A stretch of DNA of 64,000 nucleotides from Flavobacteriales bacterium. Lineage in GTDB: Bacteria > Bacteroidota > Bacteroidia > Flavobacteriales_D > Crocinitomicaceae. The position numbers and the translations under genes were made by a program. Of this stretch, positions 49,071 to 57,896 are shown one piece after another. Where the stretch lies: positions 19,455 to 83,454 of the forward strand of contig CANMUN010000004.1 in the NCBI GenBank assembly GCA_947500875.1. Reading direction: 5' to 3'. The stretch's first letter is position 1; each line of letters starts with the position of its first letter. Under the pieces are notes generated by a model. The model saw only the letters and a program-made list of their open reading frames with translations. It did not search any database and was not told the origin of the DNA.

Positions 49071-49782
49071 GCTTAACAGGTGGGTTAAACGATATAGTTT
49101 GAATCAGAATTTTAGGAATGTTTCGTGCGAGAATTGTCCCAAATTAAAAAGTAATTTGTTTGGGGCCTTGGAATTGAGCCAACGGGAATTCTTGGACGCT
49201 AACAAGAAATGCAACTTTTATAAAAAAAAACAGACCTTATTTGTTGAAGGTTCACTACCAAGAGGAGTATTTTGCATCAATGAAGGCAAGGTTAAGGTGT
49301 TTAAAACTGGCGATGACGGCAAAGAACAAATCATTCAAATTGCCAAGTCGGGGGATTTGTTAGGGTTCCGGTCCATGTTCGCCCAAGATGCATACAAAGT
49401 TTCAGCTCAAACCTTGGAAGAAAGTAACATTTGTTTTATTCCTAAGGAGGATTTCGTTTCACTAATGGATCACAATTCCGTGTTACGCAACGGGATTATT
49501 AAGGAGCTGTCAACCGAGTTGACCGGTCAAGCCGAGTTTATAACCAACATGGCGCAGAAGTCGGTGCGCCAACGCCTTGCTTTTGTACTAATTCTTTTGA
49601 TGGATGTATATAAAGAAGAACCCATAAATTTATCAAGAGAGGATTTGGCCAATTTCGTAGGTACAGCTACCGAAACGCTCATCCGGTTATTAAAGGATTT
49701 TAAGGAGGAAGGAATAATCTCAACCGAAACGCGTAAAATTACCATCTTGGACGTGCCAAAACTGCTCAACGTAGCGCGTTAA
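49060..49782 (+). CDS. Crp/Fnr-family transcriptional regulator
   Basis: A protein of up to 240 residues with a cNMP-binding-type domain (LFVEGSLPRGVFCINEGKVK, GDLLGFRSMF) and a C-terminal Crp winged helix (LSREDLANFVGTATETLIRL). Four Cys are seen at 23, 26, 51 and 72 counted from the longest start, with CENC near the N-terminus, so redox or Fe-S sensing like Fnr is possible. The first ATG (49060) lies in the preceding terminator stem, so a TTG at 49099 may be the true start. It is followed, convergently, by a glutamine amidotransferase gene. Confidence 0.88.
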   Translation: MAFLLNRWVKRYSLNQNFRNVSCENCPKLKSNLFGALELSQREFLDANKKCNFYKKKQTLFVEGSLPRGVFCINEGKVKVFKTGDDGKEQIIQIAKSGDLLGFRSMFAQDAYKVSAQTLEESNICFIPKEDFVSLMDHNSVLRNGIIKELSTELTGQAEFITNMAQKSVRQRLAFVLILLMDVYKEEPINLSREDLANFVGTATETLIRLLKDFKEEGIISTETRKITILDVPKLLNVAR

Positions 49783-49785
49783 TTT

Positions 49786-50343
49786 TTAGCAAAGCTGAAT
49801 AAAATTCTCGAAGATTATGGCGCCGTAATTTCCCGAAACCTCGGGGTGAAATTGCACGCCGTAAAGGGATTTCTTTTCGTGCTGCATAACTTCATTGATG
49901 CATTCATCGGAATTTGCGACGAGTACAAATTCTTCAGGGATGGAAATGCTTTCGCAATGATCCTCCTGCATTTCAAAAATCTGAGGTAAACGGTTTAAAA
50001 TTGGGCATTCTGCGAATTGTTCAATTTCATTCATGGTGCGACAATCTTTCATCCTGGCCGGGTAAGCATGGTATAACAAACCCAAAATTTGATGTCCAAA
50101 GCATATTCCAAGTACGGGCTTTTCCGTAGATTTTATCCAATTTAACCGTTCCAAATAGTGGGATAGGTTTTGTTCGGTAATTAAAATAGGGGCACCGCTA
50201 AGGATAACCCCATCGAAATCGATTGCTGTAGTGTCGTTCGTTTCTTCGAAGGGTACGGTAAGATAGTCCGCAAATTCATACACCATCGTTTCTATTGCAG
50301 GTGTTTTGCTGCTCCCAAAGTCGATGATAAGCAGTTTTTTCAT
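49786..50343 (-). CDS. Class I glutamine amidotransferase-like protein
   Basis: A 185-residue stand-alone GATase domain similar to the GMP-synthase glutaminase. The triad is visible: Cys81 in LGICFGHQILG and His166/Glu168 in YGVQFHPEVSG. The oxyanion region is SGAPILI. There is no attached synthase domain, so it either works with an unseen partner or hydrolyses gamma-glutamyl compounds. It is the last gene of the mutL operon, 4 bases after the phosphatase-family gene. Confidence 0.88.
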   Translation of the reverse strand: MKKLLIIDFGSSKTPAIETMVYEFADYLTVPFEETNDTTAIDFDGVILSGAPILITEQNLSHYLERLNWIKSTEKPVLGICFGHQILGLLYHAYPARMKDCRTMNEIEQFAECPILNRLPQIFEMQEDHCESISIPEEFVLVANSDECINEVMQHEKKSLYGVQFHPEVSGNYGAIIFENFIQLC

Positions 50344-50347
50344 GGTA

Positions 50348-51415
50348 TCAGTGAACGAAATTGAGTTGACAAGATACAGGCCGGTGGTCTGAGTATTCCA
50401 CTTTATGTACCCGGAAATTCGAGCATTCTACGTTTTCTGAATGAAAAATATAATCAATTCTCCCCGCAGGTATTTTACCAATGTAGGTACTGCCAAGCCC
50501 CCAACTTGATGACAGAAAAGCATCGGTCAAAGATTTATTGAATTGGTGGTAGGTATATGAAATGGGCGTGTCGTTAAAATCTCCGCATAATATGACCGGG
50601 TATGGAGAACTTTTCATATGTTCGATAACTTTGCGCGCTTGATCTGCCCTTTTGCCATAGGCATCGCTCATTTTACGAATTCCAAGGCGAATGGAAGAAA
50701 GTAATCCTTGTTCTGTGGTATTCCCGGGCTCGCTAAGCCGAATGGACTGTAGGTGAACATTGTAAACGCGAAAGGTATCTTCTCTTGCTACAATGTCCGC
50801 AAATATGCAAAAATTAAAGTCGTCAATGCCTTGGTTTTCAAAGATAACATCGCCTCGAGCGATCATCGGGTATTTGGTGAAAATTGCGATGCCAAAATTG
50901 CGGTGTCCATTGTTGTTATGGGCACTGCGTTCATGGTAGTCTTTTGACTTCAATATGGCGCTTAAAGAGTCAAAGGTTTCGAAATTAGTGGGCTTATCTT
51001 GTCGGTAATATTCTTGAAAAAAAGCAATATCCGGATTTTCTTTCCTGATAAATTGAAAAATATCGTCCCGAGTTGAAGTTGTGCTGTCGTCGTAAAGGCC
51101 AAAAAGCCGAACGTTGTAACTTAGAAGTTTAACCGTGTTTTTACTTTCTGAAGAAAATTCAAAAAAGGTGAGTCCTACAATTTTTAAGTGGTAAGAAAAA
51201 CTGATGGCAAGCACCAAGACACCCCAGTACATCAATTTATACCTCTTGTAAAAGGCATAAATGGTAAACGCAACGGTTAGAAATCCCCAAACAGGAAAAA
51301 GCAAACCAATAAATGGAAGAAACGGAATCGTCTCCGGATGAAAATAAGGGGCGCCCATCGCCGCAAGGAGAAGCGCTGAAAACAACAGCATCAGTATAGA
51401 GAAGAGGCGTGTCAT
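50348..51415 (-). CDS. Endonuclease/exonuclease/phosphatase-family membrane protein
   Basis: A 355-residue protein: three N-terminal membrane segments (about residues 5-90) and a C-terminal EEP domain with VKLLSYNVRLFG, IAFFQEYYRQD, VYNVHLQSIR, ILCGDFNDTPIS, IDYIFHSENV and YSDHRPVSCQL. These motifs hold the metal and catalytic residues of this superfamily. Bound enzymes of this type may cleave nucleic acids or phospho-lipids; substrate unknown. It overlaps the rhomboid gene by 4 bases. Confidence 0.9.
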   Translation of the reverse strand: MTRLFSILMLLFSALLLAAMGAPYFHPETIPFLPFIGLLFPVWGFLTVAFTIYAFYKRYKLMYWGVLVLAISFSYHLKIVGLTFFEFSSESKNTVKLLSYNVRLFGLYDDSTTSTRDDIFQFIRKENPDIAFFQEYYRQDKPTNFETFDSLSAILKSKDYHERSAHNNNGHRNFGIAIFTKYPMIARGDVIFENQGIDDFNFCIFADIVAREDTFRVYNVHLQSIRLSEPGNTTEQGLLSSIRLGIRKMSDAYGKRADQARKVIEHMKSSPYPVILCGDFNDTPISYTYHQFNKSLTDAFLSSSWGLGSTYIGKIPAGRIDYIFHSENVECSNFRVHKVEYSDHRPVSCQLNFVH

Positions 51416-52263
51416 TTTTTACCTTGTTTAAACAGAAACTCCTTTTCTTGACGGCTCAAGGATTCATATCCTGACCGGGCAATTTTATCCAAAATTTGAT
51501 CGATTCTTTCTTGGGTTTGTTGTCGCTCTGCATTGAATTCTTCATCCGTCTTGAAACGCGTATTCGTAGATTTTTGAGATTTACTTCTGAACTTAAAAGT
51601 TGATAAAAGCGATAGCACGTTGTTGGGACTATCCGGTTTAAGTTGCCCCAAAAAACCCATGACGGCTCCACCTAAATGAGCAAAATGAGCAATTTCATCT
51701 TTGCTTCCTAATCCAATAAGGTCTTTGGCAAGAAAAAATAATGCAAGTACGTAGATGGGAATGGGGATGATTCCTAAGAGATGCACAGGCGTATTGGGCC
51801 GGTAAATCGCTACCGCAGCAAAGATTGCCATGATGGCACCACTAGCCCCAATTACGTAATGGTTGGGGAAAATATCAGGGGATAATTGGCTTGAAATGAG
51901 TTCTAATATATTACCAAAAACGCCCCCTATGAGGTATAAGATGACCAACTTTTTCCCCCCGAATATTTGTTCAAACATTAACCCTGAGAAAAATAAAAAG
52001 AGCATATTAAAAAAGAGGTGGTTTATGCTAAAGTGCGCAAAAATTGAGAAGACAAGGGTCCAGGGCCGAAATATAAACTCCGTAACATTCGTTGGGAATC
52101 GAAAAACACTCATGAGGTCGAGGTTTATGATGTCCAATGAACTCAAAATGGACGAAAATATGAACACAAGAAACACGGCAAGATTGATTAATATCAAGCG
52201 AATGGTAACCTTTCCGTGGGTTATTTGAAATTTCAATTCATCCAATAGACTCCTTGCTTCCAT
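51412..52263 (-). CDS. Rhomboid-family intramembrane serine protease
   Basis: A 283-residue membrane protein with the rhomboid core: HFSINHLFFNMLFLFFSGL in the second helix, catalytic Ser141 in VIGASGAIMAIF and His196 in AHFAHLGGAVMG. Such enzymes cut membrane proteins within the bilayer. The cytosolic C-terminal tail of about 75 residues (PDSPNNVLSLLS, then RFKTDEEFNAERQQTQERID) is charged and coiled-coil-like. Only 3 bases separate it from the second rhomboid gene, and it overlaps the next gene by 4 bases. Confidence 0.92.
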   Translation of the reverse strand: MEARSLLDELKFQITHGKVTIRLILINLAVFLVFIFSSILSSLDIINLDLMSVFRFPTNVTEFIFRPWTLVFSIFAHFSINHLFFNMLFLFFSGLMFEQIFGGKKLVILYLIGGVFGNILELISSQLSPDIFPNHYVIGASGAIMAIFAAVAIYRPNTPVHLLGIIPIPIYVLALFFLAKDLIGLGSKDEIAHFAHLGGAVMGFLGQLKPDSPNNVLSLLSTFKFRSKSQKSTNTRFKTDEEFNAERQQTQERIDQILDKIARSGYESLSRQEKEFLFKQGKK

Positions 52264-52266
52264 CGA

Positions 52267-53031
52267 TTAATAGAATTGGTTGCGGTCGGTTTTTCTCCAA
52301 TAAAGAACAATCAAAGCACCCATAATGGCTCCTCCCACATGCGCCAAATGTGCAACACGATCACTTGGATTGTTTTGGAACGCCATGTACACTTCGAATA
52401 AAAAATAGGCGCCAACTAAGTATTTAGCCTTCACCGGTAAGGCGAAATACAATAAAAATTCCTGGTTTGGAAACAATACAGCAAATGCGGCAAGTACCCC
52501 AAATACTGCTCCCGATGCCCCGAGCATGGTTGAATACGAATTGGCAACATAGTAGGCTAAATCGTCCGGAAATGATTGAAGTCGATAATGGTTGGCTATT
52601 TCCATACAACACGACTCAATGTCGGAAGAATTTTTAATGTAATAATCAATCGTAGATACATCAAGTCCTGCTGCCGCAAGTTTGGACTTGTAGTTAAATA
52701 GATCGACCGCAGTGATGGCATTTTGGAGCAAAAATGCCGCAAAACCGCACAAAAGGAAAAACACAAAAAAACGCTTCGGTCCCCAAAGGCGCTCTAAATA
52801 TCCCCCGAGCATAACGAAAAGCCACATGTTCATTAGGATATGCCAAAAGCCGTCGTGGGCAAACATATGGGTAATGACTTGAAAAGGCTGAAAGAGGGGA
52901 GAGCCGATGTAGTGCGTTCCAAGCAGTGCCTTTAAATCAATACCTTTTGCACCCAATAAAAAAGTGAGTATAAATACCAATACATTGATAATCAATAGGT
53001 TTTTGGTGACTTGTGGAATGTTATTGAGCAT
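52267..53031 (-). CDS. Rhomboid-family intramembrane serine protease (second copy)
   Basis: A 254-residue rhomboid with catalytic Ser173 in LGASGAVFGVLA and His231 in AHLAHVGGAIMG; HDGFWHILMNMWLFVMLGGY is the second-helix motif. Between helices 3 and 4 it has an insertion of about 55 residues (110-165) with CC at 141-142, not present in the neighbouring copy. The short tail ends YWRKTDRNQFY. It sits directly after mutL with a 3-base spacer. Confidence 0.92.
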   Translation of the reverse strand: MLNNIPQVTKNLLIINVLVFILTFLLGAKGIDLKALLGTHYIGSPLFQPFQVITHMFAHDGFWHILMNMWLFVMLGGYLERLWGPKRFFVFFLLCGFAAFLLQNAITAVDLFNYKSKLAAAGLDVSTIDYYIKNSSDIESCCMEIANHYRLQSFPDDLAYYVANSYSTMLGASGAVFGVLAAFAVLFPNQEFLLYFALPVKAKYLVGAYFLFEVYMAFQNNPSDRVAHLAHVGGAIMGALIVLYWRKTDRNQFY

Positions 53032-53034
53032 GTT

Positions 53035-54843
53035 TTAGCGTAAAAATTGATGTAAATCTTCGTGACGTATGATGGTAATAATTTTTTCTTGACTGGGACT
53101 TAAGTGGTGTTCCTGGCAACGGAAGAGCTGCTCGATAAGTTGTTGCATTTCGAGCTTATTACCGAATGGATAGTGCTTTACAGAGGATCGAACCATTTCA
53201 ACCATAAGGATATGCGCCAAGTCTTCGCGTTGTTGGTCTTGCATTTCCAAGCGCACAATGAGCGATTCAATGCACCCAAGGATTCCTTCCTCATGCAATA
53301 TTTCAGGAGCTCCGCTGATCGCTAAGGTACTTTCATATAATTCGAGTTTAAACCCTAATTGTTCAAAGAGTCCAAGGTGGCTTTGTAAGACACGGATCTC
53401 TTGTTTTTCCAATGCTCTTTCCATGGGAAACAAGAGCATTTGTGTGTGCAGTGGATGCTTTACAAACGCAGCGATGCTCTCGTCGTAAAGAACTCTTTCC
53501 AAAGCACGCCTAAGGTCAATCAGCATGATCCCACTGCGTACTGGAGCTACAAGGTATTTTCCAGTTTGTATGCATTCAATGGATGCGTTTGTATTTAAAT
53601 CGGGAATCGGGTTTTCCGTGCTGGGCTCTTCGCTTATGTGATAAAATTCCTTCCAATCGGATTCTTTGGGCGGCGCTGCTCCAAAACCCTCTTGCTGAAT
53701 AGCTGGACTAAACGCTTTAGGAGCTGACTTTTTTTCATTGTCAAAAGGATTAAATTGAGGGTCAACTCGAATAACAGGCTCTTGGATGGGTTGTTGACGA
53801 AAACTCGAAGGCAAATCAAAGGCAGTTTCCAATTCGAAGTCCAAACTCGGCATCAAATTGAATTTCCCCAAGGATTGTCGAATGGTGCTCAGTAAAATAG
53901 AATAAATGAACCGTTCCTCGTCAAATTTGATTTCCGTTTTAGTAGGATGAATGTTGACGTCAATTTTCGCAGGATTGATCTCAAAAAAAATGAAATAAAT
54001 GGGATGGGTTTTGTCAGGAATCAATCCTTCAAAGGCCGTTTGTATAGCATGGTTGTAATAGCTGCTCTTGAAAAATCGGCGGTTTACAAAAAAGAACTGG
54101 TTACCCCTTGTTTTTTTTGCGAATTCAGGTTTGCCAAGAAATCCATGAACCGTGACGATATCGGTTTCGGAAGCAATAGGAAAAATTTTATCCGCGCCTC
54201 CTTTTCCCAGTACTTCCGAAATTCGCCGTTTTAAATTGGAAGCATCCAAGTTATAAACCGGTTGATTGTTGTTGTGTAAAACAAGCGATACTTCCGGATG
54301 TGCTAAGGCGATGCACAAAAACGCGTCTTCAACATGATTGAACTCAATGGCATCTGATTTTAGAAAATTCCGTCGTGCCGGTATGTTGAAAAATAAGTTC
54401 TTTACTTCAATTAAAGTTCCTTTAGCACAAATCACCTCCTCTTTGGAAATCAATGTCCCCCCTTCAAATCGGATATAAAATCCCGTCGTTGCCGCCGAAG
54501 TTTTAGTTTTCATTTCAACCTGAGCTACCGCAGCAATGGAGGCAAGCGCTTCACCTCTAAAACCCATGGTGCCTAATTGAAATAAATCATCGATGGAAGA
54601 CAATTTACTTGTGGCATGTCGTTCGAAACAAAGGAGTGCATCTTGTTCATTCATTCCTGTACCATTATCCAGGATGGAAATGAGGGTTCGGCCTCCGTCA
54701 CGCACTGATACAGTGATTTCAGTTGCTCCGGCATCAATCGAATTTTCGAGCAATTCCTTGACCACCGACGATGGACGTTGTACCACCTCACCGGCTGCAA
54801 TTTGATTGGATAAATGAATTGGAAGGCGTTTGATTACCTGCAT
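53035..54843 (-). CDS. mutL: DNA mismatch repair protein MutL
   Basis: A 602-residue MutL with the GHKL ATPase N-terminus: IAAGEVVQRPSSVVKELLEN, ENSIDAGATEI, LDNGTGMNEQD and GFRGEALASIAAV. The C-terminal dimerisation part starts near residue 410. The endonuclease signature DQHAxxxE of related MutL proteins is replaced by LIDLRRALERVLYDE, in which His is missing, so nicking activity looks doubtful. The start at 54843 (MQVIKRLPIHLSNQIAAGEV) omits 7 residues of the longest frame. It heads a five-gene minus-strand operon. Confidence 0.96.
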   Translation of the reverse strand: MQVIKRLPIHLSNQIAAGEVVQRPSSVVKELLENSIDAGATEITVSVRDGGRTLISILDNGTGMNEQDALLCFERHATSKLSSIDDLFQLGTMGFRGEALASIAAVAQVEMKTKTSAATTGFYIRFEGGTLISKEEVICAKGTLIEVKNLFFNIPARRNFLKSDAIEFNHVEDAFLCIALAHPEVSLVLHNNNQPVYNLDASNLKRRISEVLGKGGADKIFPIASETDIVTVHGFLGKPEFAKKTRGNQFFFVNRRFFKSSYYNHAIQTAFEGLIPDKTHPIYFIFFEINPAKIDVNIHPTKTEIKFDEERFIYSILLSTIRQSLGKFNLMPSLDFELETAFDLPSSFRQQPIQEPVIRVDPQFNPFDNEKKSAPKAFSPAIQQEGFGAAPPKESDWKEFYHISEEPSTENPIPDLNTNASIECIQTGKYLVAPVRSGIMLIDLRRALERVLYDESIAAFVKHPLHTQMLLFPMERALEKQEIRVLQSHLGLFEQLGFKLELYESTLAISGAPEILHEEGILGCIESLIVRLEMQDQQREDLAHILMVEMVRSSVKHYPFGNKLEMQQLIEQLFRCQEHHLSPSQEKIITIIRHEDLHQFLR

Positions 54844-54921
54844 GAAACGATTGACTATAAACAAAAATAAGGATAATTCTCTACGAACTATCCTTAATTT
54901 TATATTCTGGAGAGGTATTTC

Positions 54922-56187
54922 TTACATTCTCACTACCGTTCCTAGGTAGTCCGATTTTTCACCTGGCTCAGGCTTTAATAGATTGACTTTCCAAACATAG
55001 GCTTTATTGGTATCGGCCAATTTCCCACTTCGTTTATCAATCCCGTCCCAAGGCAACAAAGCGTCTGAGGTTACATAAACAATTCCACCATCGTTCGGAT
55101 CTAATATCACCATCCTAAAAGGGGTGTTGCGTTGCGTTAAGGCATAAGGAATGAACGTACTTTTCCGTGCGTCTTGCGATAAAGGTTCGAATGCATTTAC
55201 CGCAAGCAGGTTGTAGTCCTCGGACACATAAAATGTTTCGATGGATTTTCCACGGCAACCGTTTTCAGTACTTGTTTCAACACTTAGCGTGTAATTGCCT
55301 TTGTTGAACGAAAGCATCTCAAGCTCTTTATTGCAACAAGTGACTTGAGTCTCTTCAGAAGCGATCCCAATCACCGTATTCTCAGTTTTAATGGATGCAT
55401 GACGGTATGGAAGCCCTGCATTAAAGTACAGTTCACCAACGATAATTTCACTTATAGCTACCCCTGATACAGCATGGTTTTGAAGGGTTAAACCGGACTC
55501 GGAATGCACAATTTCGTAATTGCCTTCGGGGAGTTTAATTTTTTTCGAGGCATTTGCGGTAATTTTTACCTCGAACTCTTTCGATCGGAGTACGATTCCA
55601 AAATCATTCGCGTTTTGAACGTCTAGTGCGTCGTTTTCACATGCCGGTAGTATGAGTGTGGTGTAACTATCCGATAATTTAGGGGCGTCGTTGCGAACAG
55701 GATTTTGTTCTGTTTTACCGATTTGTGCCGGCTGAAGAATGGTTGTTTCTGTTGAACCTTGCTCCTTGGTCTTCGTGCTTTGCTTTTCGCTGACGATTGC
55801 CTCGGCTGTTGTTCCTTCGGAATCTGTTAGATCGCTTGTTTGCTCTAACGGAATAACGTTTTGATCCGTAATCTTCGTTTTTTGAGATGTTTGGTGGTTT
55901 GAAACTCGGTTCGTTTTCTCGGAGCTTTGAGCAAGTTCTTCCGTTTTATTTCGTTGTTGAACTTTGGCCTCTTGCGTTTTTTTCATGGGGCTATCAGAGG
56001 TATAATAAGCGATTGCCGCCGCACCAACGAGAATAGCTAGGCCCGGAAGGCCCCACTTTAGGAAGGGGTTTTTACGGGGAGGAATTCCCGCATCCAATCG
56101 ATTGGAAAGTTTTTCCCAAGCTGCAGGATTGTAAGGTTCACTTTGCGATTCTATCGCTTTTTTAAATAGGTCGTCTATATTACTCAT
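54922..56187 (-). CDS. Anti-sigma-like membrane protein with T9SS type B-like C-terminal domain
   Basis: A 421-residue protein with a short cytosolic N-terminus (MSNIDDLFKKAIESQSEPYN), one membrane helix near 46-63 (LPGLAILVGAAAIAYY), a Glu/Thr/Gln-rich linker of about 130 residues, and a C-terminal region whose last 85 residues (FRMVILDPNDGGIVYVTSD, PWDGIDKRSGKL, AYVWKVNL) align with the gliding-motility C-terminal domain in the PKD protein of this window. The gene is 6 bases downstream of an ECF sigma gene. An anti-sigma role fits topology and context, but no zinc anti-sigma motif is seen. Confidence 0.8.
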   Translation of the reverse strand: MSNIDDLFKKAIESQSEPYNPAAWEKLSNRLDAGIPPRKNPFLKWGLPGLAILVGAAAIAYYTSDSPMKKTQEAKVQQRNKTEELAQSSEKTNRVSNHQTSQKTKITDQNVIPLEQTSDLTDSEGTTAEAIVSEKQSTKTKEQGSTETTILQPAQIGKTEQNPVRNDAPKLSDSYTTLILPACENDALDVQNANDFGIVLRSKEFEVKITANASKKIKLPEGNYEIVHSESGLTLQNHAVSGVAISEIIVGELYFNAGLPYRHASIKTENTVIGIASEETQVTCCNKELEMLSFNKGNYTLSVETSTENGCRGKSIETFYVSEDYNLLAVNAFEPLSQDARKSTFIPYALTQRNTPFRMVILDPNDGGIVYVTSDALLPWDGIDKRSGKLADTNKAYVWKVNLLKPEPGEKSDYLGTVVRM

Positions 56188-56193
56188 AGTGTT

Positions 56194-56754
56194 TTAGACT
56201 TTGTGTACGTTCTTTTTTTCTAACATTTTTTGCAAGTTCATTCGTGCCTTCGCTAAATTGGATTTGGAGGTTCCTTCGCTGATTCCTAGGAGTTCCGCAA
56301 TTTCTTTGTGGGAATACTCTTCAAAAACGTAGAGGTTGAATACCGTTCGATAGGCTGGAGAGAGTTGATTCACGCTGTCCATGGCCAATTGATACGATAA
56401 CTGAAGGGTTTCTAAATCTTCTTTTTCCTCCATTTGATTTACTCCAGGGTCTTTAAAGTCATTATCGTTCTCCGATAAAAACGGATTGCGTTTTGCTTTT
56501 CGAATCGCGTCAATAGCGGTATTTGAAAAAATTCTTCGCATCCAACCTTCGATAGAACCCCGAAAATCAAACAAATCCAACTTGTCAAAGACCTTAATAA
56601 AACCGTCTTGTACAACCTCTTGGGCGCTGTCTCGGTCTTTGATGTAACGTAAACACACTGACATCATTTTACCGTAGTACAGCTCAAAAAAACGATGTTG
56701 GGCCTTTCGCTCCTTTCTAATGCACGCCTCAACAAGTTCTTTTAGGTTCTCCAA
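56194..56754 (-). CDS. ECF-type RNA polymerase sigma factor
   Basis: A 186-residue sigma-70 ECF protein. Region 2 includes FFELYYGKMMSVCLRYIKDR and AQEVVQDGFIKVFDKLDLFD; region 4 includes NQLSPAYRTVFNLYVFEEYS and HKEIAELLGISEGTSKSNLA. It would direct polymerase to a dedicated regulon, held inactive by the membrane protein encoded next. The gene is divergent from mdh with a 148-base gap. Confidence 0.93.
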   Translation of the reverse strand: MENLKELVEACIRKERKAQHRFFELYYGKMMSVCLRYIKDRDSAQEVVQDGFIKVFDKLDLFDFRGSIEGWMRRIFSNTAIDAIRKAKRNPFLSENDNDFKDPGVNQMEEKEDLETLQLSYQLAMDSVNQLSPAYRTVFNLYVFEEYSHKEIAELLGISEGTSKSNLAKARMNLQKMLEKKNVHKV

Positions 56755-56855
56755 GGTTTTAATCGCTTTACGTTGGGTGTATTGATGTAGTTGCTTAACG
56801 GAAAATATTTTCTTCCAAACTTTTAAGAATTTTGTTAAAATTAAAGGACTTATTG

Positions 56856-56863
56856 TAATTTCG
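56856..56863 (+). promoter_or_regulatory. Candidate -7 promoter element for mdh
   Basis: TAATTTCG differs from TAnnTTTG at one position; TTTG at 56831-56834 could be the -33 element. It lies about 40 bases before the mdh ATG. Confidence 0.45.
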
Positions 56864-56902
56864 CAAGGCGTTAAACAAACAAATAAATAAAATCATAAAT
56901 CC

Positions 56903-57841
56903 ATGAAAATAACCGTTGTTGGTGCAGGAAATGTTGGAGCAACCTGTGCAGATGTTTTAGCTTCGAGAGAAGTGGCCAATGAAATCATATTACTCGATAT
57001 TAAGGAAGGTTTTGCAGAAGGAAAGGCTTTAGACATTTGGCAAACGGCACCGATCAATCAATACGACTCAAGAACTATCGGATCCACGAATGATTATGCA
57101 ATGACCAAGGATTCGGACGTTGTCGTTATTACTTCTGGATTGCCACGTAAACCGGGAATGTCGCGCGATGATTTAATTGCCACGAATGCTGGAATTGTAA
57201 AAACGGTGACCGAAAACATCGTTGCTCACTCTCCGAATGCCATCATTATTGTGGTATCCAATCCCTTGGATGTCATGACCTATTGCGCTTACTTGAATGC
57301 CAAAACGGACTCTCGTAAGGTTTTTGGAATGGCGGGAATTTTAGATACTGCAAGATATCGGGCTTTCTTGGCGACGGAACTTAACGTTTCTCCGAAAGAC
57401 ATTCAAGCCGTATTAATGGGGGGCCACGGTGACACCATGGTTCCACTACCCCGATATACAACGGTTTCGGGAATTCCTGTAACCGAACTCATTGCGGAAG
57501 ATAAATTGAATGAAATCATTGAACGAACCAAGTTTGGTGGAGGAGAAATTGTCAAGCTACTCGGCACTTCTGCATGGTATGCTCCCGGGGCCGCGGCCGC
57601 ACAAATGGTTGAAGCCATTGTACGCGATCAGAAACGGATTTTTCCAGTTTGTGCTTGGTTGCAAGGTGAATACGGCATGAGCGATATTTACCTCGGGGTT
57701 CCCGTTATCCTCGGGAAAAATGGTATTGAGAAAATCATTGAACTTCAACTGAACGATGCGGAGAAAGCTTTATTAGCGGAATCTGCGGAATCGGTTAAAA
57801 GCGTAATGGATGTTCTTGACAACATGAACGCCAACGCTTAA
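56903..57841 (+). CDS. mdh: Malate dehydrogenase
   Basis: A 312-residue LDH-like MDH: Rossmann motif VVGAGNVGATCADVLASREV, the substrate-specificity loop TSGLPRKPGMSRDDLIATNA with Arg, VSNPLDVMTYCAYLNA, and the catalytic His in LMGGHGDTMVPLP. It oxidises malate in the TCA cycle. Length is standard. It has its own promoter and terminator and lies between the two sigma-factor units. Confidence 0.95.
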   Translation: MKITVVGAGNVGATCADVLASREVANEIILLDIKEGFAEGKALDIWQTAPINQYDSRTIGSTNDYAMTKDSDVVVITSGLPRKPGMSRDDLIATNAGIVKTVTENIVAHSPNAIIIVVSNPLDVMTYCAYLNAKTDSRKVFGMAGILDTARYRAFLATELNVSPKDIQAVLMGGHGDTMVPLPRYTTVSGIPVTELIAEDKLNEIIERTKFGGGEIVKLLGTSAWYAPGAAAAQMVEAIVRDQKRIFPVCAWLQGEYGMSDIYLGVPVILGKNGIEKIIELQLNDAEKALLAESAESVKSVMDVLDNMNANA

Positions 57842-57868
57842 ACGTAAGAATTTTTATTCACAGGAATG

Positions 57869-57896
57869 AAAGGTTGCAGATATGCGGCCTTTTTTT
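57869..57896 (+). terminator. Intrinsic terminator of mdh
   Basis: AAAGGTTGCA pairs with TGCGGCCTTT (with two G-T pairs) around a GATA loop, followed by a T-run. It overlaps the end of the convergent lipoprotein gene by 2 bases and could serve both. Confidence 0.8.
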
